From Bryopsis sp. KO-2023 (taxonomy: Eukaryota; Chlorophyta; Ulvophyceae; Bryopsidales; Bryopsidaceae), in NCBI GenBank assembly GCA_030272585.1, contig BSYQ01000006.1:5853001-5917000 (forward strand): a stretch of 64,000 nt of DNA. The letters run 5' to 3'. Of this stretch, positions 32,865 through 44,834 are shown in pieces. Position 1 is the stretch's first letter. Each line of letters opens with the position of its first letter. The translations under genes and the position numbers were made by a program. The notes under the pieces were generated by a model. The model was not told the DNA's origin. It saw only the letters and a program-made list of their open reading frames with translations, and made no database searches.

Positions 32865-34226
32865 TTGGGCGTCCCTAAACGACGAGGACGGACGACCCTG
32901 TAGGAGGAGCCACCTGACGACGAAAAGTCAGTGGCTAGGTTAAGTGCCTATCAAGAGGGGATGGGCAAGGAGTGATGGCACCAAAGGGGGTGGTGCTAGG
33001 TGGGATCGAAGGAGCGCGAGTGCGAGCGACGAGTTCGTAAGCACTGGAAAGGTCGGGGTAGAGGCGAGGAGAAGGAAACGAAAAGGAACCCGTCGCAGGA
33101 AGAGATCTAAGGGTCAGATCTACAGAAATCTGCAGGTGACCTTGTGACTGTTAACCTAAAGGACAGCACAGTGGTCGAAAAGAGTTCGAAACAGGTCGAA
33201 AGAGGTCGAAAAGCAGTGGAAAGGAAAGCTGAGAGCTTAAGTTTCCCTAAGACAGAGTTTCGACAGAACCTGTAAATTTCTGGAAGAAGATCTACAGCAG
33301 ATCTGCAAAGATCTCCGACAAACGAACCACCTATGGACGAACCAAGTTCGAGTCAACGTTCGTGAGGGAAGTTCGACACACGGACGGCGAAGGCGTGGTG
33401 GCGGATAGTTGCTGCGCAAGAAGTCGACGACTGCGCCTGTGACAACTGCCAGAAATTCCGTTGTCGGACATACAGTCATGTCACACTATGTTACAGCGGA
33501 ATTTGGCAGAGCGGAATCCGCGGAGCGGAAGTGTTACATCGGAATCCGCAGAGCGGAAATGGCGAGCCGGAAGTGCAGCGGACGAGCCAAAGTCAGACAG
33601 CGAATGGAAAAGGCCAGAGTCTGACAGCGGACAAAATGGCGCAGCGGACAAAATAGGTGGCAGAAAAAGGGAGCGGACAGAACTCCGAGGTAGTTCGCCA
33701 GAGCCGGAAAAACGAAGTCCACCAAAGCGGTTAAACAGAAACGGCGGAGAGTGAGAGCGGACAGAGGCAGAAGGCGGGCAAAGTGGCCCAGTGACCCGCT
33801 GCCCTTACACTCTGCTGGGCGGACAATGATATTCCAACGAGAAGGAAGAATAGGCGGTGTTGTTGTGAGCTGAAGCGGTTGAGCTTGGAGGAGCACCAGC
33901 GGACACACAACACGGAATATCAGCGGACTATCGAGGCTAGAACTACGGTAGTTTCACGATCGCGTTGGAGGCGGATTTTAATACATCAAGAGTTGGAGGC
34001 GGTCATGAAACAGAAGCTGGAGGTTGTGTTACACGGCAGGAGCAGAAACGAGTCTGTATCAACGCACAAACCGCCTGGGCTGATCACCCAGCGGATTAGC
34101 AACCGCAAAAGAGCGGATTTTCAGTGCGAAGAGAAGAAGACGAAGATCTTAAGACTTTATACTGCCAAGAGTTGGACCATAGCGGAAGAATGTAAGCACA
34201 ACTAGCGACAAGAAGACAAAGAGAGA
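32865..34226. other. degenerate AGCGGA-rich sequence, possible decayed retroelement interior
   Basis: From about 33470 to 34130 the motif AGCGGA(A/C) recurs many times on the plus strand. ORFs up to 124 codons exist on both strands, but none shows a domain; Arg-, Lys- and Ser-rich translations are expected from this composition. The position directly after a primer-binding-site-like motif suggests the gag-side interior of a decayed LTR element. Confidence 0.35.
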
Positions 34227-34885
34227 ACCCGTTTAATTTTGGAAAATTAAACGGGTACTTAAAAGTAACGGCCTCCTTTTGAGCGTCCCTGTGGTGGGGT
34301 CCACTAGCGATAGTGTCTTCGACTCGGGCTTAGCCAACCCGGGTTCGAATCCTCCTTGAGTCGACCGACTCCCTCTAGTCGGTGGCTGGTGGGCTTGGCT
34401 CACGTCATTCATGCATTAAAAATGCATATAATAAATAACACTTTGTTCTTTAATCCATTGAATCAGTTCTCAATCGATTAACACATTAAAAAGTGTTTAA
34501 TTGTGTGACCTGTTTTAGACAGGTGCCAGGTCGGTCTGGACAGGCGGCCCACCTGTCCAGACCGACTTGGAGTCGGTCTAAAACAGGTCATATTGGGCGT
34601 CACATCGGTCTAAAACAGGGTCACACCGGTCTAAAACAGGTCACACCGGTATGACCGTACTAGACAGGCGACAACCTGTCTGGAAAGGTCAAATCCGGTC
34701 CAGAAAGGTCAAATCCGGTCTAGAAAAGGTGGCCTTTACTAGACCGGATTTGACCTTTCTTGGACCGGATTTGACCTTTCCAGACCGGATTTGACCTGTC
34801 TAAGAAAGGTCAAATCCGGTCCAGAAAGTGGTTGCCGGTCCGGTCCGGTCCGGTCCAACGGGTCGGCGCCCAGGTCTGGTTACTA
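34227..34885 (+). repeat. SINE-like repeat copy 1, tRNA-like B box, GGTC-rich tail
   Basis: The copy begins at a 14-bp-arm palindrome (34227-34256) made from ACCCGTTTAATTTT and its complement. A tRNA-like segment follows, with a B box (GGTTCGAATCC, about 34344-34354). Then comes a body shared with two further copies (36285-36771 minus, 36783-37225 plus). The tail holds many GGTCAAATCCGG and CCGGATTTGACC units, then (GGTCC)n, ending in GGCGCCCAGGTCTGG. A Pol III-type SINE is the best fit. Confidence 0.6.
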
Positions 34886-35266
34886 CTAGTAACAAATTAC
34901 TATGTTGTACTCCGGCACGAAAGCTTTGCCTTTAGCTAAATCAAATGTAGGTTCTTCGATCACGATCACCTCCAGCTCAAATTTTTCGCTCAATTTTCTG
35001 GGGTGCATCAAGAACCACCTTCCGGTGCCTCATGTTTATTTGCGCCACACGAAGCTTCTTTATTGTTGCTAACATGCAGAAGCGAGACCACCCTCCTGTG
35101 TGGCATTTGGATGTTCTCTCATACGATCGAATATGGTGGGGTTAATATTAAAGCAAAGGTATCTTCGCTTCGGGACTCATAGCCAGCAGCACATTACCGT
35201 AGCGTGTCGTGTTGTGTAGGGCCAAAAGCCGCCGTGTCGTGGCAAGTACACGTGTAGCATCCCTGG

Positions 35267-35580
35267 CATACTATGGATCCGATGCCGATCACCGATCAGA
35301 TCAGGGCGACCGATCATCAATCATGATCAACAATCGGCAAGCCGATCATGATCGGCCCGACTTGATCGGATCGGCTACTTGGATGACCGAGTTGATCGGG
35401 TCGGCGGCTCAGTCGGGCCGATCAAGTCGGTCAAACCGACTTTTTCGATCAAGATCGGCCAACTATCAAATTCCATGTTAAAAATCAAATCGGATCGGGG
35501 TCGGCATCGGTCGATTCCGATTTGAACGGAATTTTACCGATCATGATCGGAGCGAACTGACTCCGATCCGATCATGATCG
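35267..35580 (+). mobile_element. truncated hAT-family end related to the 51.7 kb element
   Basis: It opens with CATACTATGGATCCGATGCC, one mismatch from the left terminus of the complete hAT at 51721. About 300 bases of GATCGG/CCGATC units follow, like the subterminal arrays of that element. No matching right terminus was found, so this is a truncated or rearranged relative. Confidence 0.65.
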
Positions 35581-36284
35581 AAAGTCGGATCACGTACAAA
35601 GTAACCCCCGCAAGGTCCCGAGAACCCAAGGGAACCCAGTGGGATTCGATTACCGTACCGCACGATATCGAGTCATCTACGTTAAGCACTAAGCCAAGCG
35701 CACCACAATGGATTCGTGGCTGTTGCAATAATATACCAATATAATATACCGTAATATTACATAATTACAAAAAGATTAAGGTATATCATCACTTGAACCT
35801 TGCTAGGTTCAAGTGTTTCTCGCATGGTCGTTCAATAGAACGGCAGTTTCAGACTGGCAGACCGGCAGGGTCGCAGTCTTCGGTGGACTTGAGTGGAAAA
35901 AGCGATCTGCAGGGGCAGAGTCATTACACAGGGTTCTTGAGCTATAAGATCTCCTATTGGGATTCTATGAAGCTTAAGCTCCGACTAGGCCGTCACTAGC
36001 GCCCATAGCTAGTGTGTAGCTCTAGCTACTGCTTACCAGATATCTCGGTGATCACTTGTAATAATTTTGCTTGCAGTTTATATGATTGTTTCTCTTGATG
36101 GGACGTCGTTTAGACTGGATGTGTGGGTGGAGTCTGAATGATCATCACTTATAATCTGTTAGCAGAGCTGGGCAGCAATTGTTACGACTGTCACCCCCTT
36201 TCCCTCGGTGCTGTGACAGCAACCCATTTGTACCGTATCGTACTGTAACGCACACGGTCGGTACGGTAACGTGTTTGGTCGTTA

Positions 36285-36771
36285 CCAGACCTGGGCGCCG
36301 GCAAGTTTTAAAGGACCGGACCGGACCGGAAAACCTGTCTTAGACCGGATTTGACCTTTCTAGACCGGTTGTCGCCTGTCATGTACCGGTCGACGACCGG
36401 CGGTCGTACTGGTGTGACCTGTTTTAGACCGGTATGACCCTGTTTTAGGCCGATGTGACGCCTAGTGTGACCTGTTTTAGACTGACCTGGCGCCTGTCTA
36501 GAACAGGTCACACAATTAAGCACTTTTTAGTGTGTTAATTAGTTGGGAACTGATTTAATTAATTAAAGAGCGAGGTAATACTTTATACACAAATTTTTAG
36601 CGTATGATTGACGTGAGCCAAGCTCACCAGCCTCCGACTAGAGAGAGTCGGTCGATTCAAGGGGGATTCGAACCCGGGTTGGCTAAGCCCGAGTCCAAGG
36701 CACTATGAAGTAGCGGACCCCACCACAGGGACGCTCATATGGGGGTCGTTACCTTTAAGTACCCGTTTAAT
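36285..36771 (-). repeat. SINE-like repeat copy 2, inverted
   Basis: Read on the minus strand this matches copy 1 from AAAATTAAACGGGTACTTAAA through the tRNA-like segment (B box seen on the plus strand as GGATTCGAACC near 36663), the body and the GGTC-rich tail, to GGCGCCCAGGTCTGG at 36285. It faces copy 1, so the pair forms a large inverted repeat. Confidence 0.6.
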
Positions 36772-36782
36772 TTTATTGCTAA

Positions 36783-37225
36783 AAATAGGTTCGAATCCCC
36801 CTTGAGTCGACCGACTCCCTCTAGTCGGAGGCTGGTGAGCTTGGCTCACGTCAATCATACAAAAAATGTATATAATAATAGCACTTTGTTGTTTAATCAA
36901 TTAACTCACTTCCTGATCGATTGATACACAATTAACACACTAAAAAGTGCTTAATTGTGTGACCTGTTCTAGACAGGTCACATCGCCTGTCTAATAAAGG
37001 CGAAATATTGGTGTGACCTGTCTAAAACCGGAAAATCTGTCAGAAATCCGGTCCAGATTTCTGCAGATTTCCGAGGTTGACTGGATCGGACCGGTCGCAA
37101 CCTGTCCGGTCTTGCAAGGACCGGCGTTTTTTCGCAGGACCTGACAGGTCAACCGGTCCATAGACAGGTTGGACCGGACCGGACCGGTTTTTCGTTGCCG
37201 GTCCGGTCGGGCCGAGGTCTGCTGA
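36783..37225 (+). repeat. SINE-like repeat copy 3, 5'-truncated
   Basis: It begins inside the B box (AGGTTCGAATCCCCC) and runs through the same body, the AAAAAGTGCTTAATTGTGTGACC block and a GACCGG-rich tail, ending near CCGAGGTCTGC. The 5' truncation is typical of reverse-transcribed repeats. Confidence 0.55.
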
Positions 37226-37494
37226 GCAGTTTCACCTGTTCACTTGCATCAGAGGTCGTCGTCGACGATCCCAAAATCGTTTCCATCACTTGAAACACCG
37301 GTGGAGACCGGTGGTGATACGCACTAGAACTTTTGTTCGCACAAAGAATGAATTACAATAGTGGTCGCGAAGGCCCCTTAATTAGTCCCCTGATATAACC
37401 TATCAACATCTTTCAATGTCCCTTTAGTCGTATCAGAGTGGACCTTTCACACACACGTGTTTCCACTCACTTCCTCGTGAGCTGAGTTGTGGTA

Positions 37495-38416
37495 CTACTG
37501 TACCGCCAGTCTCATCGAAGGAGAAGTCGACACTGTGTACCAATTGACGTAAGTAACGACTGTTTCTTCTAACTTGTCGAGAGAACAATTAGTCAAGGGA
37601 GTGACCGCCAAACCTTGTTGAAGGGACGAGGGCAACTTTCGGTACAAAATGTGTGTTGCACGTTGCACATCCAACTGAGAGGTAGGATACGATTGTGCTC
37701 TCAAAACGAATCTTTTTATAAAACCTCGTTAAGATTCGTGAGGTCCCTTCTTCATATTAGTAAGCAACCTCTCCACATCTGGCAGAGTCTCCTCCAAACG
37801 TTTTCGTAAGCAGGTCCATTTGGTGTGTCGTCGTGAATCCTCCCGTGGGAATCACTCCCCCGTGAAACTCGTTCACCAACTCAGTCGCATTCTTTTCCGC
37901 AATTTCCGCGGTAATTCTGGTGATAACTTGGCCGCCCGATGTATTCAAATCAAAATACTTGAGCAATACTTTAATTCGCGAGCCAAACGACGTGGTGGCA
38001 GCAGTTACCACTGCCCACAGCCATTGGTCCAGTTCTTGCGTCCAGGCTGAGTAGCGCCGTTCCCCAAACGAAGGTCCGGGATGTTGTTCGACCCCTCCTA
38101 TCTGAAGAAGAGTTAACAGCAACGCCCTCGAAACCCAACGCAAAAACTCGACAAGTGTTACCGGACGGGGAGCAAGGGACGCGCTCCATATTTTTCGCCG
38201 CTCTTTGCGACGTAACAGGGTTGGTCTTTCGACCAGAACGTATGGTGCAAATGGACTCGTCATGGTGAGCCAGAGAAGTCCATATAGAATGAGTAAAAAC
38301 CCCAGGGGGTTGCGCTCCGAAACCATGTGGAGTAAAATTTGAGACTGTAGTGAAAGAACAGAATAAAACGTTCGCAGACAAGTCGCTCTGTTAACGCAGA
38401 ACAAATAAGGCGTCAC
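37495..38416 (-). pseudogene. retroelement ORF remnant with 2A-like motif, frame broken
   Basis: The minus strand holds an open frame at 38416-37757 (219 codons) and a second in another frame at 37704-37495. The first includes hydrophobic segments, then LLTLLQIGGVEQHPGPSFG, which resembles the 2A-like ribosome-skipping motifs (consensus D-V/I-E-x-N-P-G-P) found in many retroelement ORFs. Here Asp is Gly and Asn is His, so activity is doubtful. The second frame (YRKLPSSLQQGLAVTPLTNC, SLDKLEETVVTYVNW) reads like a gag-type protein. The change of frame between them suggests decay. I see no reverse transcriptase nearby. Confidence 0.45.
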
Positions 38417-40900
38417 AGTTCCTCTAAGTATCGTTCCCTCTTTCCTTCTCGAATTCCCAGTCCCAATTCCTCAACACATATCCACCACAAGTTGCTCCCG
38501 TCATCACAACTCGGACATTCAGCCGCAAACACCCTCGCGTCCCGATCAGTCTCATTTTCTTTACTCAAACTTTCCCATCTATCCACGATTCTCTCTTTTT
38601 CACCACACAAAGCAGCAAATGCACCAAAGACATCAATTCAGCAGTGGCTTGCACAATGTATGAATTGGGGGGTGAATACTAGCACATGGATGCGAAGCTG
38701 GTGTTGACAAAGGCACTGAAACTATCCACGAAAAGTCTTACAACAACGTCACAAACAACATAGCCGCCTTCCAACCTTATAACAATATCCTTTCACCAAA
38801 TCTAACTCTACAGTGAGTCATTCACAGATCCCCTTACTTCCCCATTTGGGCACAATCGTCTCCTTTAATGAACAGATGCCCTCATCTCACAGGACACCAT
38901 TTCCACAATCACAACACTGGTGATGGAAAGACCAGGCATCTCTGCAAGAAAGCCGTGCAAATCGAGCCCATCATTTGCCCTGGATTGTGTCCATATTCTG
39001 TATCTCAGCCAAGACTTAAAAGAGGGGGGGGGAGTTTGCAAAATCAGAAGCGCAAGACGGCGCAAAATAAATCACTTGAGCATTGGCTAGATTTGGCTCC
39101 TGGGTGTAAATGGTGTTCGTCGTCTGAATCCTGAAATCGAATTCCATGGCACCCACATCAGCCCTGCTTTTGTGCAGTGGTTGAGCCTGGCACTGTCGAA
39201 AATAGGTTTAAAAAAGTTCTGACTAAGAAAGAAAATTGGTGGATCAGTTGAAAAGTCAGCACGGGGTGATCTGATTATTTTTCCAGACGATTTAAGATAT
39301 TTTTGTGGATTGCCTGTCTGTAACAATGTTTCAATACGGAAATGTGGACCTTGTCTCGTTGTGGACCCCTCATGAACATGATTTCAATCAGCGTTTTCTT
39401 CACTGGTGTTCTTCCTCCATCACTTCACTATTTGTTTTTACTCGGAACATTCTGAAAGAAACATCGACCCCCCCCCCCCTTCACAGAGACATTCAAAACA
39501 CAGGAAAACCCAGTGGAAAACCCCCAAACAGTGGCCCCTCCCCCAGGTTACCTCCATCATGAATCCAATCCCCAGGTTTCTTTTGGCGGGAAAGAAACAT
39601 GGTGGCATCTTAGTGTTCAAACTGGAATTCAATTTACGTGCTGGGTGTTCGTCTGTGGCTCCTGGATTTGAAACATATCGAAATCAAACCAAAGATCACA
39701 AACAAAATTCCGACAAAACAAAAAGGCAGCAACCAGCGCCAGAAAACTCACAAAAAATAGCAATGCATCAATGACAAAGTATTTCAATGACATCGTTTCC
39801 CCCTCAAATGGACCTCCCTGCCCCAATCCTTCCTGGCTCCCCATGATTTTGTCGAAAAACCTTTTCTCCACGGGCTTGTTGGTTTGGTTGGTTCCAACTT
39901 TTTTTTTTGAGACAAAGCAGCATTGGGAGGCAGTGCTTTCGAAGTATTGACGGGTGGAAATGTTTTGGATGGTCGCTGCACCCGTCATGATCAGATATTG
40001 ATTGGGCTATATCAGCAACAAACACGGTCAGTATTTGAAATGTGCAAGGGGCAGTGGCGATCACCAACTGGGGTTCTTTGTTTTTCCGCTCCCTTGATCT
40101 AGGCTGATGTCAAAAATTCGTGTTTGTGCATTGAGACCAACTCGGCATTTATTCAGGATTTTGTATATTTCACTTGCTTTCCAACAAAAAAAAAGGCAAA
40201 CACGTATATATGCATTCTGACACAATTGGATGTTCAAAAAGTGCTCAACAGAAAACTCGAAATCCCTTTGCATCATTCATGAAAAAAAGGGTAATATTAC
40301 CCTTTTTAAAAACCCTGATAGATTCTACCGTGGCAAGGTGATGGCCAACACCTCTCCACAAAAATGATGCTCGCTTCTTGCCTAAGAAGCAGGGAAAAAA
40401 AAATTCATAAGGATTTGACTTCATGTCTGATTACCCGAAACTGTATTCTTTCAACAACGGTAAATTTCTCATTCTTCATAACAGTTGTTTTATTGTTGTG
40501 GACGATCTCTAGTGCTGGATTTGATAGCAGTTTGGCTGAGGGTCATTTGGATATGTAGTGGGAACGTCTTATGCAAAAGTCCTGTTTATTTGTTGTGATG
40601 CATGTAAGAAACGACTCTTGGTCTGGGTGGACTGATGATCCACAACACTAGTGTAACTCTGCAATCACAAGGTTAACATGCTTCTTCGAATGATAACAAA
40701 ACAAACAGAGCATTTCTTTTATGAACAGAAACTGTGTTCGCAGGCTTGAGGGCTCGTTGGTCTGACCTTCGGTGGGGCTGTGGGATTGTGAATTGGATGC
40801 CCCAACATCATGAGTAGGACGTGAGGAAAAGGAAAGCATAATCTCTACCTTGTAATAACCAGCACAGTTACTAACAAAAGGGGGGGGGGGGGGGAACTAA
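38417..40900. other. mostly non-coding; one weak small membrane ORF
   Basis: On the minus strand 39988-39629 gives 119 codons from an ATG, with one clear transmembrane stretch (YFVIDALLFFVSFLALVAAFLF). A T-run in the middle (39900-39908) makes its frame uncertain. A 24-bp perfect palindrome lies at 40284-40307. C-, G- and T-runs are frequent (about 39470, 40879). Nothing else is supported. Confidence 0.3.
40284..40307. repeat. perfect 24-bp palindrome
   Basis: AAAAAGGGTAAT followed directly by its complement ATTACCCTTTTT. It has no spacer and could form a cruciform. No linked gene. Confidence 0.85.
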
Positions 40901-40929
40901 TTATGGACAATCGAAGTGGGGTCGCCGGC

Positions 40930-43160
40930 TGTTAATGCTGTGATTGTAATGCTGTGATTGTAATGCTGTGATTGTAATGCTGTGACTGGGGTGGCTAATG
41001 ATGATTGATCGATGTTGGCGGAAATCAGCCAGCGGCCGACATTCCAGCGGCCGACAACCACCAGTCGCCGACACACCATCTGCCGCTGAAGCAAGAAAAA
41101 CTGACTCGCGGCAACCACGCCTCTTGAAAGCCGCTCAGGTAACAACCCGTGAAACCCTGACTGCCCAAACCGCCCCCAAGAAAACCAGGCCCAGACGTTG
41201 TAACCCTGCTGACCAGCCGCCTGGCCTGAGCCGCTGCACGGGGTTGTGGTTCTTCCCCCTTTCTTGAATTGTGATGGTGACGGCGGCTGGGTTCAAGCGG
41301 CTGCGCAAACACGTGGTAACCCTGCTGACCAGCCGCCTGGCCTGAGCCGCTGCATGGGGTTGTGGTTCTTCCCCCTTTCTTGAATTGTGAATTATGAATT
41401 GTGAATTGTGATGGTGACGGCGGCTGGGTTCAAGCGGCTGAGCAAACACGTGGTAACCCTGCTGACCAGCCGCCTGGCCTGAGCTGATGCATGGGGTTGT
41501 GTTTTTTCCCCCCTTTTTGAAATGTGATGGTGACGGCGGCTGGGTTCAAGCGGCTGAGAAAACTGGTTGTAACCCTGCTGACCAGCCGCCTGGCCTGAGC
41601 CGCTGCATAGGGTTGTGTTTTTTCCCCCTTTTTTGAAATGTGATGGTGATGGCGGCTGGGTTCAAGCGGCTGAGCAAACACGTTGTAACCCCGCTGACCA
41701 ACCGCCTGGCCTGAGCTGATGCATGGGGTTGTGGTTTTTCCCCCCTTTTTGAAATGTGATGGTGACGACGGCTGGATTCAAGCGGCTGACCAAACACGTT
41801 GTAACCCCGCTGACCAGCCGCCTGGCCTGAGCTGATGCATGGGGTTGTGTTTTTTCCCCCTTTTTTGAAATGTGATGGTGACGGCGGCTGAGTTGAAGCG
41901 GCTGAGAAAACTGGTTTTGGCGCTGATCACCAGCCGCCTGGATTCAGCCGCTTGAACGCGTTGTGTTTTAAAAGGAATGTTGAACTGTGATAGTGACGGC
42001 GGCTGAGTTGAAGCGGCTGAGAAAACTGGTTTTGACGCTGATCACCAGCCGCCTGGATTCAGCCGCTTGAACGCGTTGTGTTTTAAAAGGAATGTTGAAC
42101 TGTGATGGTGACGGCGGCTGGGTTGAAGCGGCTGAGAAAACTGGTTTTGGCGCTGATCACCAGCCGCCTGGATTCAGCCGCTTCAACTCAGCGTTGTGTT
42201 ATAAAACGCCGTCACCATCACAGTTCAACATTCCTTTTAGTCCATTTTTATCCACTACCACCAGCCACCCAAACAGCATCTGCCGCTGAGAAAAAAACTG
42301 CGACACCATTAACCGTTTAACACCAGCCGTTCAGAAACCACCTGCCGGCCAAACACCATATGCCGCCGAAAAAAGAAGAGCCGCTGTCAGAACCGCCAGC
42401 CGCCCGGAAACCCCTAGCCGCTCAGATAACAACAGCCGCCCAAACACCATCAACTGCCAAATAAAAAAACAGCCGCCCTGGCGACGGTGACAACACCACG
42501 AGCCGTCGATCATAATTTTGACTGCTGATGTCATCGAAGCAACAGCGACAACACCACACGCTGTCGATCATAACGCGGCGTAACCAAAAAGCGGCTTTTA
42601 TCCATACCACCAGCCGCCCAGGCATAACCAGCCGCCTAAAAACCATCAGCCGCCACCAGCTCCCCCAAAACTAACCACCGCGCAAGAAAAGCACAGCCGC
42701 CCAGGCATCACCAGCGGCCCAAAAACCAACCATCAGCCGCGCGGCGCGCCCGAAAACCACCAGACGCTCAAACACCATCTGCCGCGCGGCGCGCCGAGGA
42801 AACAACAGCCACTGTCAGAACCGCCAGCCGCCTAGACAGCACCAGACCCTGATAGAACAGTCAGCCGCCTGGACACCATGTGCCGCCCGTAAACAACTAG
42901 ACGCTCATAGAGCCGCCAGCCACCTAGACACCAAACGCCCAAAAACCACCAGCCGCCCTAAAAGCCGCTTTCATCCAAGTGGTAGCAACAACGACGTCGC
43001 GGTGGTGTCGACACCACCAGCCGCACATAGAGTATCAGCCGCCAATGGTGTACTATACATCAAGAAAAAGCCTAAAAGCTGCTTTTATCCAAGTGGTGGC
43101 GACAACAATACCACCAACCGCTCAAAAACATCAGCCGCCAATGGTGTACGCATCGTATCG
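40930..43160. repeat. CAGCCGCC-type satellite field with tandem 120-140-bp units
   Basis: At 40936-40985 a short unit (TGTGATTGTAATGC) repeats. From about 41190 to 42190, units of roughly 110-140 bases recur, each with GACCAGCCGCCTGGCCTGAGC (or the GATTCAGC variant), GGGGTTGTG, a T/C-rich run and GTGATGGTGACGGCGGCTG. A complementary half (CGCCGTCACCATCACAGTTCAACA) at 42209-42232 folds back on 42093-42116. From 42240 to 43140 the motif CAGCCGCC and close variants occur every 15-40 bases. ORFs across it are products of the repeat. Confidence 0.8.
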
Positions 43161-44141
43161 CAGTGTAAGAAACTTCTGTTGAATAATTGCCACTAGTGCC
43201 ACGCGATGTTACTGTTGATGTATGCCTTTCTTTTTTACTACGTCGCCACTGCCCACCTCGTGGCGCTCTCATCTACTACATCGCCACAATATTCTCTGCT
43301 GTAGCGTGTGGTCTCTCTTGCTTGGTGTAAGCTCTATGCTAGATGCAGACGAAGCAAGCGAGTTCTCGTGGTTTCAGAGCTCAGTGTTTGGGTTTACTGG
43401 GAAGAGGTCCCACAATCGCGTTTTCTGGAAACTCAACTTCCAATGCCCGACTCGAAAAAAAGAAAAGGGAGGACACCAAATGTGAAGATATTCTAAAAAG
43501 TAACAAGTATTCTTTCCTGTTCTTAAGGTAAAATGAGCCAAGTGCGATGTGGATTGGATGCTGCTGCAGCTGAACTTTGACGATCGACCAAATGGGTACT
43601 GTCAAATCGCCTGTGGCCGTTATGGGTGCCCAGGTGCCCACAGTAAAAGAGAGCCATTACCCTCCATGACACTGGAGCAATGACCAAAAAAGATAAAAAA
43701 ACCTTTTGCAGTTTTCATTACTGTGAGACCTGACGTGCAAATAAAGAAGGGAGTTGGTTGTGCTTTCACAAACATTCGTCCAGAAGCATCTTCTGAACAA
43801 AACATCTCTTAAAATATTGTTTCAGAATGTTGGGATCCCCAACAACTAAAGCAACGACGACTGAACTTATCCAAATATTGGATGCTGCACCCATAAATAT
43901 GTTCTCAACAAATGCTTTGCTGACTGGATAAGGGACACAAGCGTGGTGCGTCAAGGGTACTGTGCCAAGTGGCTCATGGACGTGCATAAAAGTGAGCAAA
44001 CATGTCCATTGGAGAACCCTGGCCGGGAACAGAGAGTGGGACATATATAGCTGATCCTGGTCACCAGGACCTGGTGCAACAGATGGGGATGAAGATCGGG
44101 TGCCCCTGAAAAAGGTCGAACATCCTTTGGTCAGCCAGTGG
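43161..44141. other. non-coding gap before the chromovirus
   Basis: Minus-strand ORFs of 60-92 codons with plausible splice signals (for example around 43766-44044) could be fragments of a split gene, but no domain is visible. From about 44107 the sequence may belong to the LTR of an older retroelement interrupted at 44146. Confidence 0.3.
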
Positions 44142-44146
44142 CTACG

Positions 44147-44619
44147 TGTAGCGAATCAGGGTTTCTGACAGCCCTGCAGTACGTCAGCAGGCTTGCTGAC
44201 AGTCCTGCAGTACTTTAAGTAGGAGGCTGGCTGCCCTGAGGCAGCATACAGTCAGTCAGGGTGTGCTGGCAGTGAAGTAGTACGTGGACTACTGAGCTGG
44301 CAGCTAGAATGTTCTAGAAGGTCGCTCAGCACCACAGGAATGGCCGTGGGGCTGAGCTGGGCTCTGATTGAAAGGACTGCAAGGTCTGATGCCTTGCAGC
44401 AGTGATGCAGACTGATGTTACAGCCTATGATCAGTTAGGATCAAGGCTGCTAGGGTATTCTATAAGTTCTTGGGGTTTGAACGTTCTTGTAACCTTACTT
44501 TGGGATTGAACTCCCTTTGTCTCGCTTCCAAGTCGTCTATTCTTTCCCTCCAAGCCGTTCTAGGCTTGCAGTTCACAGCCAGCAGCCCACAATAGCGGTC
44601 TGCAGGCGGATTCACTACA
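44147..44619 (+). repeat. 5' LTR of the chromovirus
   Basis: 473 bases from TGTAG to CTACA. A TATAAG motif at 44461-44466 is the likely U3 promoter. The copy at 58299-58771 appears identical except at one position. Confidence 0.95.
44461..44466 (+). promoter_or_regulatory. probable TATA box of the LTR promoter
   Basis: TATAAG lies about 160 bases before the LTR end, a usual place for the U3/R border in short plant-type LTRs. It is repeated in the 3' LTR. Confidence 0.4.
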
Positions 44620-44620
44620 T

Positions 44621-44632
44621 TGGTTTCGGAGC
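44621..44632 (+). promoter_or_regulatory. primer binding site of the chromovirus
   Basis: TGGTTTCGGAGC begins two bases after the LTR end (44619). The same 12-mer stands at 32853 and 59439, so at least three retroelement units in this window share a priming motif. Confidence 0.7.
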
Positions 44633-44834
44633 AGGGGCACAGCAAGACTGTGCAGGGTCGCTGGAGGACCTTGAAAGGCCCCACAGCCTTGGGAGAGATA
44701 GAACTGGAGAGTGCTGTGAGCAGCACACAGAAGCAGCGCACAGGCGCAGCACACAGACGCAGTTTTTGCGCTGTTCAGGGAAGCAGACTTGAAAAGTTAC
44801 AGGCGCAGCTGTTGCTTGGTCGAGTTTTGGTTGT

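Noticed and set aside
34300-34390. a functional tRNA gene
   Set aside because: The B box is good, but I could not fold a full cloverleaf with a matched acceptor stem, and the segment is repeated with SINE-like flanks.
39629-39988. 119-codon minus-strand ORF with one membrane span
   Set aside because: A T-run inside makes the frame unsure and no homologue is evident; mentioned only within the intergenic entry.
40930-43160. a CRISPR array
   Set aside because: Repeats are degenerate, adjoining and without unique spacers, and the genome is eukaryotic.
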